A DNA stretch of 64,000 nucleotides, taken from positions 1 to 64,000 of the forward strand of contig NZ_JAQGEI010000015.1 in NCBI RefSeq assembly GCF_029017505.1, given 5' to 3'. The notes beneath the pieces are model-generated. The model made no database searches and was not told the DNA's origin. It saw only the letters and a list, made by a program, of their open reading frames with translations. Made by a program: the position numbers and the translations under genes. Positions 34,128-43,746 of the stretch are shown here, in pieces (the first letter of the stretch is position 1; each line of letters begins with the position of its first letter). This DNA comes from Sedimenticola hydrogenitrophicus. Lineage in GTDB: Bacteria; Pseudomonadota; Gammaproteobacteria; Chromatiales; Chromatiaceae.

Positions 34128-36278
34128 TCAGCCGTCCTGGCGGCGTCGGATCAGGGCCAGCAGCTCCGCCGCCGAGGCCGGGATGTGGGTGCCGGGGCCG
34201 TAGACCGCGGCCACCCCCATCTCCAGCAGCAGCGGGTAATCCTTGGGCGGGATCACGCCGCCGCAGACCACCAGGATATCCTCGGCCCCCTCCGCCTTGA
34301 GGGCCGCGATCAGGGCCGGCACCAGGGTCTTGTGACCGGCCGCCAGGGACGAGACGCCGACCACGTGCACATCGTTTTCCGCCGCCTGGCGGGCCGCCTC
34401 CTCGGGGGTCTGGAACATCGGGCCGATGTCCACGTCGAAACCGAGATCGGCGTAGGCGGTGGCGATCACCTTGGCGCCGCGGTCATGCCCGTCCTGGCCC
34501 ATCTTCACCACCAGCATGCGCGGGCGGCGCCCCTGCTCCTCGGCAAAGGCGGCAATCTCCCGCTTGATCATCTCGAACCCCTCGTCGCCCTCGTAGGCGG
34601 AACCGTAGACCCCGGAGACCGAGCGGGTGATCGCCTTGTGCCGGTTGTAGACCGACTCCAGGGCATCGGAGATCTCGCCCACCGTGGCGCGGGCGCGAGC
34701 CGCGTCCACCGCCAACGCCAGCAGGTTGCCGCTGCCATCTTTGGCCGCCGCCACCAGCGCATCCAGGGCCGCCTGATGGGCCGCCGGATCGCGGCTGGCG
34801 CGGATCCGCTGCAGCCGCGCCACCTGGGATTCGCGCACCGCCGTGTTGTCGATATCCAGCACATCGATCTCCGGCTCCTGGGCCAGCTGGTACTTGTTGA
34901 CACCGACGATCACCTCTTCGCCGCGGTCGATGCGCGCCTGGCGCAGCGCGGCCGCCTCCTCGATGCGCAGCTTGGGCATGCCGGACTCCACCGCCCTGGT
35001 CATGCCGCCCAGCGCCTCGACCTCGTCGATCAGGGCGCGCGCCTCCTCCACCATGGCGTTGGTCAGGCTCTCCACGTAATAGGAGCCGGCCAGCGGGTCC
35101 ACCACCTTGGTGATGCCGGTCTCTTCCTGGATCACCAGCTGGGTATTGCGGGCGATGCGCGCGGAGTTGTCGGTGGGCAGGGCCAGTGCCTCGTCGAAGG
35201 CGTTGGTATGCAGTGACTGGGTACCGCCCAGCACCGCCGCCATGGCCTCGATGGTGGTGCGCATGACGTTGTTGTAGGGGTCCTTGGCGGTCAGGCTGAC
35301 GCCGGAGGTCTGGCAATGGGTACGCAGCATCCTGGAGCGCTCATCCCGGGGCTGGAAGTGCTGCTCCATCAGCTCCGACCAGAGCAGTCGCGCGGCGCGC
35401 AGCTTGGCCGCCTCCATGAAGAAGTTCATGCCGATGGCGAAGAAGAACGACAGCCGCGGCGCAAACTGGTCCACGTCCAGGCCCTTGGCCAAGGCGGCGC
35501 GCACATACTCCAGGCCGTCGGCGATGGTGAATGCCAGCTCCTGCACCAGGGTGGAGCCGGCCTCCTGCATGTGGTAGCCGGAGATGGAGATGGAGTTGAA
35601 CTTGGGCATGTGCGCGGCGGTGTAGCCGATGATGTCGGCGACGATGCGCATCGACGGTTCCGGCGGGTAGATATAGGTGTTGCGTACCATGAACTCCTTG
35701 AGGATGTCATTCTGCAGGGTGCCGGCCAGCTTCTCCGGCGGCACCCCCTGCTCCTCGGCGGCGACGATGTAACTGGCCATCACCGGCAGCACCGCTCCGT
35801 TCATGGTCATGGAGACCGACACCTGGTCCAGCGGGATGCTGTCGAACAGGATCTTCATGTCCTCCACCGAGTCGATGGCCACCCCGGCCTTGCCCACGTC
35901 ACCCACCACCCGCGGGTGGTCGGAGTCATAGCCGCGGTGGGTGGCCAGGTCGAACGCCACCGACAGTCCCTGCTGGCCGGCCGCCAGGTTGCGCCTGTAG
36001 AAGGCGTTGGACTCCTCGGCGGTGGAGAAGCCGGCATACTGGCGCACCGTCCACGGGCGACCCGCGTACATGGTGGCGCGCGGCCCGCGCAGGTAGGGGG
36101 CGAAGCCCGGCAGGCTGTCGATGTGCTCCAGCCCCCGCAGATCGGCGGCGGTATACAGCGGCTTGATGACGATCCCTTCCGGGGTCTGCCAGTTCAGCGC
36201 CTCCAGGGGGCGTCCGCGCAGCTCCTTCTCCGCCTGTTGTTTCCAGTCATCCAGCGTGGGTTTTGGCGATTTGGCCAT
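34128..36278 (-). CDS. scpA: adenosylcobalamin-dependent methylmalonyl-CoA mutase
   Basis: 716 residues, matching single-chain or large-subunit mutases. The N-terminal TIM barrel has [11 protein letters not shown]-like [33 protein letters not shown]-like [12 protein letters not shown] and the CQTSGVSLT region. The C-terminal cobalamin domain has [13 protein letters not shown], where His is the lower axial ligand, followed by [10 protein letters not shown] and [11 protein letters not shown]. It converts (R)-methylmalonyl-CoA to succinyl-CoA. The start at 36278 ([12 protein letters not shown]) has GGGAG; the longer frame back to 36359 adds 27 atypical residues. It is next to the carboxylase and synthetase genes. 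Confidence 0.95.
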   Translation of the reverse strand: MAKSPKPTLDDWKQQAEKELRGRPLEALNWQTPEGIVIKPLYTAADLRGLEHIDSLPGFAPYLRGPRATMYAGRPWTVRQYAGFSTAEESNAFYRRNLAAGQQGLSVAFDLATHRGYDSDHPRVVGDVGKAGVAIDSVEDMKILFDSIPLDQVSVSMTMNGAVLPVMASYIVAAEEQGVPPEKLAGTLQNDILKEFMVRNTYIYPPEPSMRIVADIIGYTAAHMPKFNSISISGYHMQEAGSTLVQELAFTIADGLEYVRAALAKGLDVDQFAPRLSFFFAIGMNFFMEAAKLRAARLLWSELMEQHFQPRDERSRMLRTHCQTSGVSLTAKDPYNNVMRTTIEAMAAVLGGTQSLHTNAFDEALALPTDNSARIARNTQLVIQEETGITKVVDPLAGSYYVESLTNAMVEEARALIDEVEALGGMTRAVESGMPKLRIEEAAALRQARIDRGEEVIVGVNKYQLAQEPEIDVLDIDNTAVRESQVARLQRIRASRDPAAHQAALDALVAAAKDGSGNLLALAVDAARARATVGEISDALESVYNRHKAITRSVSGVYGSAYEGDEGFEMIKREIAAFAEEQGRRPRMLVVKMGQDGHDRGAKVIATAYADLGFDVDIGPMFQTPEEAARQAAENDVHVVGVSSLAAGHKTLVPALIAALKAEGAEDILVVCGGVIPPKDYPLLLEMGVAAVYGPGTHIPASAAELLALIRRRQDG

Positions 36279-36375
36279 GGCGAATAACTCCCGCGCAGGG
36301 ACGCCGGGCACCCCTGCTTCATTAATATCCGGCGGCTGATGCCGCCGGTCTTTTGTCACACGATATGACTGAATT

Positions 36376-38271
36376 TCAGTGCTTCTGGGCGTAGCCGATG
36401 CGGATCAGCGCCTCGGTGATCTCATCCAGGATGGCGGGGTCATCGATGGTGGCCGGCATCTTATACGCCTCGCCGTCGGCGATCTTCTTCATGGTGCCGC
36501 GCAGGATCTTGCCGGAACGGGTCTTGGGCAGGCGCTCCACCACCACCACCTTCTTGAAGGCCGCCACCGGTCCGATCTTCTGCCGCACCAGGGCCACCAG
36601 CTCGGCCACCACCTGCTCCTCGGGCCGGTTGGCACCCGCCTTGAGCACCACCAGCCCCACCGGCAGTTCGCCCTTCAACTGGTCGGCGGCGCCGATCACC
36701 CCGCACTCGGCCACGTCGGGATGGGAGGCGAGCACCTCCTCCATGCCGCCGGTGGAGAGGCGGTGGCCAGCCACGTTGATGATGTCGTCGATGCGGCTCA
36801 TGATCCACAGGTAGCCGTCGGCGTCCTTGTAGCCGGCGTCGCCGGTCAGGTAGTAGCCGTCGTTGGCGCTCAGGTAGGAGTCGACGAAGCGCTGGTCGTT
36901 CTGCCACAGGGTCGGCAGGCAGCCCGGGGGCATCGGCAGCTTGATCATGATGCGGCCGATCTCGCCGGCCGCCTCTTCGTTGCCGTTCTCGTCCAGGATA
37001 CGCACGTCATAACCCGGCACACAGACCGTGGGGGAACCCGGCTTCACCGGCAGCTCCTCGATGCCGAGGCAGTTGGCGGCGATGCCCCAGCCGGTCTCGG
37101 TCTGCCACCAGTGGTCGATCACCGGCACCGCCAGCTGTTTCTGCGCCCACCCCAGGGTGTCGGGGTCGCAACGCTCGCCGGCCAGGAACAGGGCCTCGAA
37201 ACAGGAGAGGTCGTACTTCTTCAGGTACTCCGCCTCCGGGTCCTCGCGACGGATGGCGCGGAACGCGGTGGGGGCGGTGAACAGGGTCTTCACCTTGTGT
37301 TCGGAGATGACCCGCCAGAAAGCGCCGGGATCGGGGGTTCCGATCGGCTTGCCCTCGTAGAGGATGGTGGTGGCGCCGTGCAGCAGCGGTGCGTAGACGA
37401 TGTAGGAGTGGCCCACCACCCAGCCCACGTCCGAGGCGGCCCAGAACACGTCGCCCGGATCCACGTTGTAGATGTTCTTCATGCTCCACTGCATGGCCAC
37501 GGCGTGACCGCCGTTGTCCCGCACCACGCCCTTGGGCATGCCGGTGGTGCCGGAGGTGTAGAGGATGTAGAGAGGATCGGTGGCGGCCACCGGCACGCAG
37601 TCGGCCGGGGTCGCGGCGGCAGCGGCCGAGGCCCAGTCCACGTCGCGTCCCTCCTGCATGGCGGCCGTGGCCTGGGGGCGCTGATAGATGACGCTGCGCT
37701 CGGGCTTGTGGCCGGCGATCTCGATCGCCTCGTCCAGCAGCGGCTTGTACTCGATCACCCGGCTGCCCTCGATGCCGCAGGAGGCGGAGACCATCACCTT
37801 CGGCTTGGCGTCGTCGATGCGGGTGGCCAGCTCCCTGGCGGCAAAACCGCCGAACACCACCGAGTGGATGGCGCCGAGACGGGCGCAGGCCAGCATGGCG
37901 ATGGCGGCCTCGGGGATCATCGGCATGTAGACGATGACCCGGTCGCCCTTCGCCACCCCCTGGTCGCGCAGCACGCCGGCGAATTGCGCCACGGCATCGC
38001 GCAACTCACGGTAGCTGTAGCGCTGCTGGGCCCCGGTCACCGGGCTGTCGTAGATCAATGCGGCCTGCTCGGCACGGCCTTTTTCAACGTGACGATCCAG
38101 GGCGTTGTAGCAGGTATTCAGCTCACCACCGGCAAACCAGCGGTAGAACGGCTTGCGATTCGCGTCGAGCACCTTGTCCCACGGCTTGTACCAATCGATG
38201 GCGGCCGCCTGCTCTCCCCAAAAACCCTCCGGATCCTCCATTGAACGCGCATAGATCTCTTCGTAGCTCAT
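36376..38271 (-). CDS. prpE: propionyl-CoA synthetase
   Basis: 631-residue acyl-adenylate-forming enzyme of the PrpE branch: N-terminal [34 protein letters not shown]-type start, AMP-binding motif [56 protein letters not shown], and the acetylation-type lysine in [11 protein letters not shown]. It activates propionate to propionyl-CoA with ATP and CoA. It leads the minus-strand run into mutase and carboxylase genes, so propionate can be converted to succinyl-CoA by this cluster alone. The start at 38271 has AGAGA upstream. Regulatory palindromes lie in the 444 bases before it. Confidence 0.93.
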   Translation of the reverse strand: MSYEEIYARSMEDPEGFWGEQAAAIDWYKPWDKVLDANRKPFYRWFAGGELNTCYNALDRHVEKGRAEQAALIYDSPVTGAQQRYSYRELRDAVAQFAGVLRDQGVAKGDRVIVYMPMIPEAAIAMLACARLGAIHSVVFGGFAARELATRIDDAKPKVMVSASCGIEGSRVIEYKPLLDEAIEIAGHKPERSVIYQRPQATAAMQEGRDVDWASAAAAATPADCVPVAATDPLYILYTSGTTGMPKGVVRDNGGHAVAMQWSMKNIYNVDPGDVFWAASDVGWVVGHSYIVYAPLLHGATTILYEGKPIGTPDPGAFWRVISEHKVKTLFTAPTAFRAIRREDPEAEYLKKYDLSCFEALFLAGERCDPDTLGWAQKQLAVPVIDHWWQTETGWGIAANCLGIEELPVKPGSPTVCVPGYDVRILDENGNEEAAGEIGRIMIKLPMPPGCLPTLWQNDQRFVDSYLSANDGYYLTGDAGYKDADGYLWIMSRIDDIINVAGHRLSTGGMEEVLASHPDVAECGVIGAADQLKGELPVGLVVLKAGANRPEEQVVAELVALVRQKIGPVAAFKKVVVVERLPKTRSGKILRGTMKKIADGEAYKMPATIDDPAILDEITEALIRIGYAQKH

Positions 38272-38380
38272 AAGTCTCTTCCGCAGTTGGTGGTAAATAC
38301 TCGGCCTGAGGAAATCCCGGACCAGGCCATTATGTTAATTGCTTCGCATAGATTACGTTTGCGTAAAGGAAAAATAAACA

Positions 38381-38398
38381 GCTAAATGCTTATTTAGC
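38381..38398 (-). terminator. leader hairpin with U-rich flank
   Basis: GCTAAAT (38381-38387) and ATTTAGC (38392-38398) form a 7-bp stem. Read on the minus strand it is followed by TGTTTATTTTTCC, on the plus strand by CGGATTTTTTT, so it can act as an intrinsic stop both ways. In the prpE leader it could attenuate transcription that starts upstream. Confidence 0.45.
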
Positions 38399-38444
38399 CG
38401 GATTTTTTTCAAATAACCAGTTCTTTTTATGGTAATCCCTAATA

Positions 38445-38464
38445 ACTGCAAATTAATTTGCAGT
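38445..38464. promoter_or_regulatory. 20-bp perfect palindrome upstream of prpE
   Basis: ACTGCAAATTAATTTGCAGT is its own reverse complement over all 20 positions. TTTGC/GCAAA half-sites recall operators of short-chain acyl-CoA regulators such as RamB and PccR, but that match is only suggestive. It lies about 175 bases upstream of prpE and 250 upstream of the plus-strand gene. Confidence 0.55.
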
Positions 38465-38715
38465 CGGTGTTTTTCACTGTAAACCGAGAGAAGGGAAAAT
38501 CGGCACCGGCTTCCTTGCCAAAGTGCCTTACCAGCGGCGCGGCGTGCCGCTGCTACACCACGTGTTCTGGGGAAATATAGCAAAGATAGCCGGCGGCTGA
38601 ACCATTTTCACCCGACCTCCCCCGGGGTCGACAGATGGGCCAAACCGCCATGCGGACGCCCGCCTCCAACGGGGATGCTATGCTATACAAGACAAGAAGA
38701 CGAATTGGAGCCCTT

Positions 38716-39159
38716 ATGCACCTGCAACGACACACCGCCCCGCTGGCCGGCCTGCTGCTGATCCTCATCGCCCTGCCTTTCACCACCCAGGCCCGTGACA
38801 GCGACACCCTGATGGGCGCCGTGTTCAGTGAGATCGAGCGGCGCACCATCGCAGAGTACTACCGCGGGCGCTTCGGCCAGCCGGCCTATGAACAGCAGCG
38901 GGACAAGGCAGCGAAAAAGCAGAAGGGCCTGCCGCCCGGCCTGGCCAGGCGCGACCGGTTGCCGCCGGGCCTGGAACGGCAACTGGAGCGCAACGGTCAC
39001 CTCCCGCCGGGACTGGAGAAACGGGAGTTGCCGGAGGGGCTGGAGCGGTTGCTGCCACCCCGGCGGCCGGAGTATCAGCGGGTGGTGGTGGACAACGACG
39101 TGCTGTTGATCGAGCTCGCCACCGGGCTGATCCTGGACATCCTCCGGGATGTCTACTAA
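38716..39159 (+). CDS. secreted LPPGL-repeat protein
   Basis: 147 residues with a signal peptide (APLAGLLLILIALPFTTQA). The middle is highly charged with repeated proline-glycine motifs: GLPPGLARRDR, LPPGLERQLERNGH, LPPGLEKRE and LPEGLERL. The C-terminus YQRVVVDNDVLLIELATGLILDIL resembles the end of RcnB-like or other small periplasmic proteins. The start at 38716 has TTGGAG upstream; earlier ATGs lack one. Function unknown; a periplasmic or envelope role is inferred only from the signal peptide. Confidence 0.75.
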   Translation: MHLQRHTAPLAGLLLILIALPFTTQARDSDTLMGAVFSEIERRTIAEYYRGRFGQPAYEQQRDKAAKKQKGLPPGLARRDRLPPGLERQLERNGHLPPGLEKRELPEGLERLLPPRRPEYQRVVVDNDVLLIELATGLILDILRDVY

Positions 39160-39287
39160 GAGCTCGCGCGACAAAGATCGCACGACCGGGAAATATCTGT
39201 TTTACTTAAGAGAACCGCCCCGTTGCAGCCGCCACCCCGGCCCGTCACGGGACGACACCGAATCATAGGCCAAAGGAGGATGCGGTA

Positions 39288-39719
39288 ATGACATTGAATG
39301 ATGTATTACAGAACAAACCGGGCGGCGTCATCACCATTCCCGCCAGCATGGACCTGCTGGAGGCGATCAACACCATGTGTGAGCGCAAGGTGGGTGCGCT
39401 GCTGGTAACGGCCGCGGACGGCTCCCTGCACGGCATCGCCACCGAGCGCGACATCCTCCGCTACTGCTCCTCCAGCAAGGGCAACCTGCGCGGCGCCGTG
39501 GTCGAGGATGCCATGACCCGTCAGCTGATTGTGGTGAGCCCCACCACCAGCGTCGACGAGGCCATGACCCTGATGACCGAGCACCGCTTCAGACACCTGC
39601 CGGTACTCGAGAACGGCATCCCGACCGGCATGATCTCCATTGGTGACCTGGTCAAGGCCCAACTGTCCGACATCACGGTTGAGGCCACCTATCTGCGGGA
39701 ATACATCAGCTACTCCTGA
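39288..39719 (+). CDS. CBS-domain-pair protein
   Basis: 143 residues consisting of two CBS motifs in tandem. The first is about 10-70 (KPGGVITIPASMDLLEAINTM, GIATERDILRYC), the second about 75-135 (VEDAMTRQLIVVSPTTSVDEAM, RHLPVLENGIPTGMISIGDLVK). CBS pairs bind adenine nucleotides and sense energy or ionic state. No effector domain is attached, so it probably acts on another protein. A strong ribosome site AAAGGAGG lies before the ATG at 39288. Confidence 0.9.
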   Translation: MTLNDVLQNKPGGVITIPASMDLLEAINTMCERKVGALLVTAADGSLHGIATERDILRYCSSSKGNLRGAVVEDAMTRQLIVVSPTTSVDEAMTLMTEHRFRHLPVLENGIPTGMISIGDLVKAQLSDITVEATYLREYISYS

Positions 39720-39801
39720 GCCGACACCATTGCCCGCCGCGAGCGCGGCGCGTTCCCGCTCGCGGCAGCCGCCCACGCAGCCCACACCCCCTGTCAAGCC
39801 T

Positions 39802-40476
39802 ATGCAATATTGCAACGCCCGGATCGGCCTCGCCCTGCTCTGCCTGCTCGCGCTGTTCGCCGTCAGCCCGGCCCAGGCGGCCGGACAGCAGCTCTTCAAC
39901 GCCTACCTGGATGCCCTGCCTGTGTTCTGGGATCGCATCTATCCCGCCGGCGGCCGCACCCTCTACTGTGATGAAAAGTTCGGCGCCTATCACGGTCGTC
40001 GCTTCAATATCGAACACGTCTTCCCGATGGCCTGGGTGGTACGCGATGAGGGCTGCCGCAGCCGCAAGCTGTGCCGGGAGACGAGTCAACGCTTCAACCG
40101 GATCGAGGCGGACATGCACAACCTCTACCCGGTGCGGGCCGATATCAACAAGGTGCGCAGCAGCCTGCCGTTTGCCGAGATCGCCGGTGAAAAGCGCGAG
40201 TTCGGCCGTTGCGACTTTGAGTTCCACCCGCGCCAGCGGGTGGTGGAGCCGCGCCCGGCCAGCCGGGGCAATATCGCCCGTGCCCTGTTCCACATGCACG
40301 ACACCTACGGGCTGACCCTCTACCGGCGCCAGGGCGAGCTGATGAAGCGGTGGAACCGGGAGGATCCACCGGACGCCGAGGAGCGGCGGCGCAACGAGCT
40401 GATTGGCAAATACCAGGGGACGCGCAACCGCTTCATCGACAATCCCCAGGCGGCCGAGGCGCTGAGTTTCAAATAA
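39802..40476 (+). CDS. secreted endonuclease I
   Basis: 224 residues with a signal peptide (ARIGLALLCLLALFAVSPAQA). It has the endonuclease I (EndA/NucM/Vvn) catalytic region GRRFNIEHVFPMAW, where His is the general base. ETSQRFNRIEADMHNLYPVRADINKVRSSLPFAE is the family block with the metal-binding Asn. Cysteine pairs (YCDEKF, GCRSRKLCRE) probably form disulfides. Such enzymes degrade DNA and RNA in the periplasm or outside the cell. The start at 39802 was chosen for the signal peptide; a longer frame overlaps the CBS gene in another frame. Confidence 0.9.
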   Translation: MQYCNARIGLALLCLLALFAVSPAQAAGQQLFNAYLDALPVFWDRIYPAGGRTLYCDEKFGAYHGRRFNIEHVFPMAWVVRDEGCRSRKLCRETSQRFNRIEADMHNLYPVRADINKVRSSLPFAEIAGEKREFGRCDFEFHPRQRVVEPRPASRGNIARALFHMHDTYGLTLYRRQGELMKRWNREDPPDAEERRRNELIGKYQGTRNRFIDNPQAAEALSFK

Positions 40477-40503
40477 CGGATGTTCTCCGCCTCCCTTTGA
40501 ACG

Positions 40504-41130
40504 TCAATCCTCCGCCAGCCAGCCGGCCAGTTGCGTCAGCAGCGGCGCGGCATCCTGGTAATCGTGATTCAGCCGGTGGTAGCGCCCGCGCCGCTCCAGG
40601 ATCAGCGAAGGAAACCCCTCGGCGCCGATCGACTGGGCAAAGTCGATCTCCTGGGTCAATTGCCGGTGGGTGGCCGGATCGTTCAGCTCCCGGGCGAAGC
40701 GCGCCTGATCCAGCTCAAGCTCGCCCGCCAGGGCGATCAGGGTGGCGTCATCCGAGGGGTTCCTGGCGCGCAGGTAGTAGGCCTGCTGGATTGCCAGGAT
40801 CATTGCCGGCTCGAATTCCGCCCCCTGCTGGCGCGCGGCGATCACCGCGCGGCAGGCCGGGTAGGTGGAACGGCGCGGGCGGCAGCGGCTCCAGAAATCA
40901 AAATTGAACGACGTGCCCGGCACCCGCTGCTGGATGGTGTGCCAGGTGGTCTGCAGATACTCCTGCAGCGGTCGCGGCATCGGCTGGTCACTGTCCGGGG
41001 CCAGGCCGCCCAGCAACCTGACCAGCGGCACGCCGGCCGGCAGGGCGCCGACGATCCGGACCAGCACTGGCCGGAAGGCCCAGCACCAGGAGCACATGGG
41101 GTCATGGACATAGTAGAGCCTGCTGCTCAT
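40504..41130 (-). CDS. DsbA-family thioredoxin-fold protein
   Basis: 208 residues with no signal peptide, so cytoplasmic. The N-terminal DPMCSWCWAFRPVL has the CSWC redox pair, and the DsbA helical insert has PACRAVIAARQQGAEFEPAMILAIQQAYYL, with a cis-Pro region EGFPSLIL. It resembles the FrnE/2-hydroxychromene isomerase-like branch of DsbA-family proteins, which act in cytoplasmic thiol redox or isomerisation. The substrate is unknown. It is convergent with endonuclease I across 27 bases. Confidence 0.88.
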   Translation of the reverse strand: MSSRLYYVHDPMCSWCWAFRPVLVRIVGALPAGVPLVRLLGGLAPDSDQPMPRPLQEYLQTTWHTIQQRVPGTSFNFDFWSRCRPRRSTYPACRAVIAARQQGAEFEPAMILAIQQAYYLRARNPSDDATLIALAGELELDQARFARELNDPATHRQLTQEIDFAQSIGAEGFPSLILERRGRYHRLNHDYQDAAPLLTQLAGWLAED

Positions 41131-41218
41131 CTGTTACTCCTCCGCGCTCACGAACGGCCAATGCTTCAGTCTGTGGACGACCGCCCGGCCACGCCCAATC
41201 CTGTCACTCCCAATCCTG

Positions 41219-42508
41219 TCACTCCCAGCGCAACACCTCTGCCCGGCGAATTTTTCCCAGCGGGATATACAGTGTCATCTTGCCGCCATGCATTCGCTGC
41301 TCCAGTTCGAGTTGCTGGTCACGCAGCGCCATCATTATGCCCTGTTGGGGCTCGGCCTGGTCGGCACCGAAGATCCGCGCCTCACGCCCGAGATAACGCG
41401 GCAGCTGGCCCAGCGGGGTGGCGATGTAGCGCGCCCGGGGGGATTTCGGCGCCGGGACGGATGGGGCTGCTCCCTCGCCCGGCACGGCGGCACCCTGCGG
41501 AGCGCTACCGCCGAACAGGGGGCTCAGTCCGGCATCGCCCCGCGCCAGGCGGAAGCCCAGATCAGTCACCGGCTGATCGTTGACACTGAGTTTGATACCC
41601 AGCAGCCTGACCAGCTCCGCGGCCGTATACTGCTGCAGCCGGGCGGGGTTGAAGCGGCTGTCGGGTACCGCGGTGATCAGCAGCTCACCGGGCCGGCTGA
41701 TCAGCCGGTGCAGACCCGCCTGCAGATCCGTGCCCGGGATGAAGCCCAGATTATTGGCAAAATAGTCCGCGCCGCGGGAAAACAGCCCGTCGACAAAGGC
41801 CGCCGGTTGCAGACCCGCCTGCCCGGCGCAGTACCCGACCGCACGGCGCATGTAGTCCGGGTCTATGCGGTAGTGCAGCGAAAAACGGCCCAGTGTCGGC
41901 AACGACTCCATCCCGGGGCCGGGCAGATTGCCGAGCACCATCTCCAGACTCAGCGCCGCCAGGCCATCCAGGGCGAACTCCAACCCCAGGGTGAGTACTC
42001 CGGAGCGCCGGTCGTGGTCGTAACGCAGCCGCGCGTCGGCCAGCCGCTGGCGGAAACCCAGGCGCTCGATCTCAGTCTGGCCCAACAGGCCGCCGAGGCT
42101 GCAGAGATCCGGGGTGGTAGCCGCCGCGGACCCCCAGGCCGGCAGATAGTCGCTCCCCAGAGGTATCCCCATGCGGCTGACGGCGAGCCGCAGCCGTTGC
42201 GGCGGCCGCTGTCGATCGAAGCCACCGAGCAGCTCCAGCAGGAATTCCGGCCCGTCACCCCGCAGTTCGACCCGCTCGATCCGGATTCCCGCCGGCGCCC
42301 CGGCCGGCATCAGCGTGATGCCGGTTACCGCCACACTGCCCCTGAGGCTCGACGCGATCCCGTCATAGGTGAGCCTGGCGACTGGCGCCACCTGGGAGGC
42401 CAGCCGGTCCAGTTCGCTCTTGACCTGGTAATAGAGCACCCCCTTAACGGCCGCGTAGGCCAGCAGGCCGACGACCACGGGGATCAACAACACTGTTTTC
42501 AATCTCAC
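41219..42508 (-). CDS. membrane-anchored hypothetical protein (YdgA/DUF945-like)
   Basis: 429 residues from a GTG at 42508 with AGGAG 8 bases upstream. One N-terminal membrane helix (TVLLIPVVVGLLAYAAVKGVLYY) precedes a long periplasmic part with repeated beta-rich segments (ARLTYDGIASSLRGSVAVTGITLMP, LTLGLEFALDGLAALSLEMVL). The overall plan resembles DUF945/YdgA or AsmA-like envelope proteins, but the match is by architecture only. A C-terminal region near residues 335-365 is Pro/Ala-rich and probably disordered. It lies 31 bases downstream of the tyrA stop and may share its transcript. Confidence 0.6.
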   Translation of the reverse strand: MRLKTVLLIPVVVGLLAYAAVKGVLYYQVKSELDRLASQVAPVARLTYDGIASSLRGSVAVTGITLMPAGAPAGIRIERVELRGDGPEFLLELLGGFDRQRPPQRLRLAVSRMGIPLGSDYLPAWGSAAATTPDLCSLGGLLGQTEIERLGFRQRLADARLRYDHDRRSGVLTLGLEFALDGLAALSLEMVLGNLPGPGMESLPTLGRFSLHYRIDPDYMRRAVGYCAGQAGLQPAAFVDGLFSRGADYFANNLGFIPGTDLQAGLHRLISRPGELLITAVPDSRFNPARLQQYTAAELVRLLGIKLSVNDQPVTDLGFRLARGDAGLSPLFGGSAPQGAAVPGEGAAPSVPAPKSPRARYIATPLGQLPRYLGREARIFGADQAEPQQGIMMALRDQQLELEQRMHGGKMTLYIPLGKIRRAEVLRWE

Positions 42509-42539
42509 CCGGCAGCTCCTGTCATCACAATTTCGGCCC

Positions 42540-43643
42540 TCACGGCCGGTCCTCCGGACGCCGGGCAAGAAATGCCTTGCCCTGGGCCATCAGCTCGACA
42601 AAGCCCTGCTCGTCGCCGTCCAGCACCCGCCCCGCCACCTGGGTGACCGCGTTGAGCAGGGTCACCAGGGCACGCGGGCTGTGGGCGTTGAGGGACTGGA
42701 TCTCGAAATAAAGGTAGGGATTCTCTTCCGCCACCCGGCTGGCCACATCCATCTGGGCGTCGAAGGTGCTGCTGGAGAGGGTCGCCAGCGCCTCCGCCTG
42801 CTCGCCGCTCTGGGAGAGGGCGTTGAAAAAGGCGATATTGACGGCATGGGAGAGGCCCAGCACATAGGCCATGGCCCGGTCATGCCCGTCCAGTGACATG
42901 CTCACCTGCTCCACCATGGTGGAGGCGAACAGCGCCTGCACCGTGGCGGTAGCGGCGGCATCACCCAGATCCACGAACACCACATTGCGCCCGGAGAGCA
43001 GCTCGGTATCGGGACCGAACATGGGATGGATGGAGGTGACATGGCAGCCGGCGGCACGCAGTTTCTGCAGGGCGTCGGCCAGTGGCCCCTTGAGGGAGCT
43101 GATATCGAATATGACCCCGCCCGGCCGGCGCTCGGCCAGCTGCTCCAGCAGCCGCACCGTCTGCTGGATCGGCGCGGCGATGACTATCAGGTCGTGGCTG
43201 AGATCGCTCTCCTCCAGGGCGAGGTGACGCCGATGACCGGAACGGGCCGGCAGCGGATCACAGATCTCCACCGCGTAGCCCTGGGCGTCGAGGAAGCGGA
43301 CAAACCACTGTCCCATCTGACCGGCGCCGCCGATCACCAGCGCCCGCTGGCCGCTGCCGAATCCGTGGGAGGCGACCTTGTCCAGCTCCTGGGCCGCCAG
43401 CGAGGCACGGATCAGCAGCCGGAACATCTCCTCGCCGATCTCCTCATCCAAGCCGACCCGGCGGGCGGTGCGCCGGGCCAGATCCAGCACATCCTTCTCC
43501 CGGGCATAGTCCCGCGTCCCCCTCCCGGCGGAGGATTTGACCCGGCCGATCTCGGCCACGATCTCCTGGCGGCGCGCCACCATCTCCAGCAATTCTACAT
43601 CGAGCCGGGAGAGTCGCTCCCGCAGCACCTGCAGATCTTTCAT
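42540..43643 (-). CDS. tyrA: bifunctional chorismate mutase / prephenate dehydrogenase
   Basis: 367 residues. Residues 1-85 form an AroQ chorismate mutase (LRERLSRLDVELLEMVARRQEIVAEIGRVK, DYAREKDVLDLARRTA). Residues about 98-360 are prephenate dehydrogenase with the NAD-binding ALVIGGAGQMGQWFVRFLDAQG, FDISSLKGPLADAL, SIHPMFGPDTELLSGRN and the catalytic DGHDRAMAYVLGLSHAVNI. The fused T-protein converts chorismate via prephenate to 4-hydroxyphenylpyruvate for tyrosine. The fused form is typical of gammaproteobacteria. The ATG at 43643 has AGGTGA. Confidence 0.95.
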   Translation of the reverse strand: MKDLQVLRERLSRLDVELLEMVARRQEIVAEIGRVKSSAGRGTRDYAREKDVLDLARRTARRVGLDEEIGEEMFRLLIRASLAAQELDKVASHGFGSGQRALVIGGAGQMGQWFVRFLDAQGYAVEICDPLPARSGHRRHLALEESDLSHDLIVIAAPIQQTVRLLEQLAERRPGGVIFDISSLKGPLADALQKLRAAGCHVTSIHPMFGPDTELLSGRNVVFVDLGDAAATATVQALFASTMVEQVSMSLDGHDRAMAYVLGLSHAVNIAFFNALSQSGEQAEALATLSSSTFDAQMDVASRVAEENPYLYFEIQSLNAHSPRALVTLLNAVTQVAGRVLDGDEQGFVELMAQGKAFLARRPEDRP

Positions 43644-43746
43644 CTTGCCATCACCTGTCTGGGCCGACCGGAGGCCGGTCCGCTGATGCCGTTATCACAA
43701 CCGGCGCAATTTTGTCATGAATCTCTCGCAATGGGTTCGCGTCCGC

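Larger units (their letters stand above)
38272..38715. promoter_or_regulatory. AT-rich divergent control region of prpE
   Basis: The region is strikingly AT-rich (38330-38500) compared with its flanks and should contain the prpE promoter on the minus strand and that of the LPPGL-repeat gene on the plus strand. It carries a TTACG-TTTG-CGTAA dyad (38353-38366), a hairpin GCTAAAT/ATTTAGC with flanking T/A runs (38381-38398) and a 20-bp perfect palindrome (38445-38464). No regulator gene is adjacent. Confidence 0.55.

Noticed and set aside
38353-38583. 76-codon minus-strand frame in the prpE control region
   Set aside because: It lies across palindromes and AT-rich DNA, lacks a ribosome site and has no recognisable feature; it is better read as regulatory DNA.
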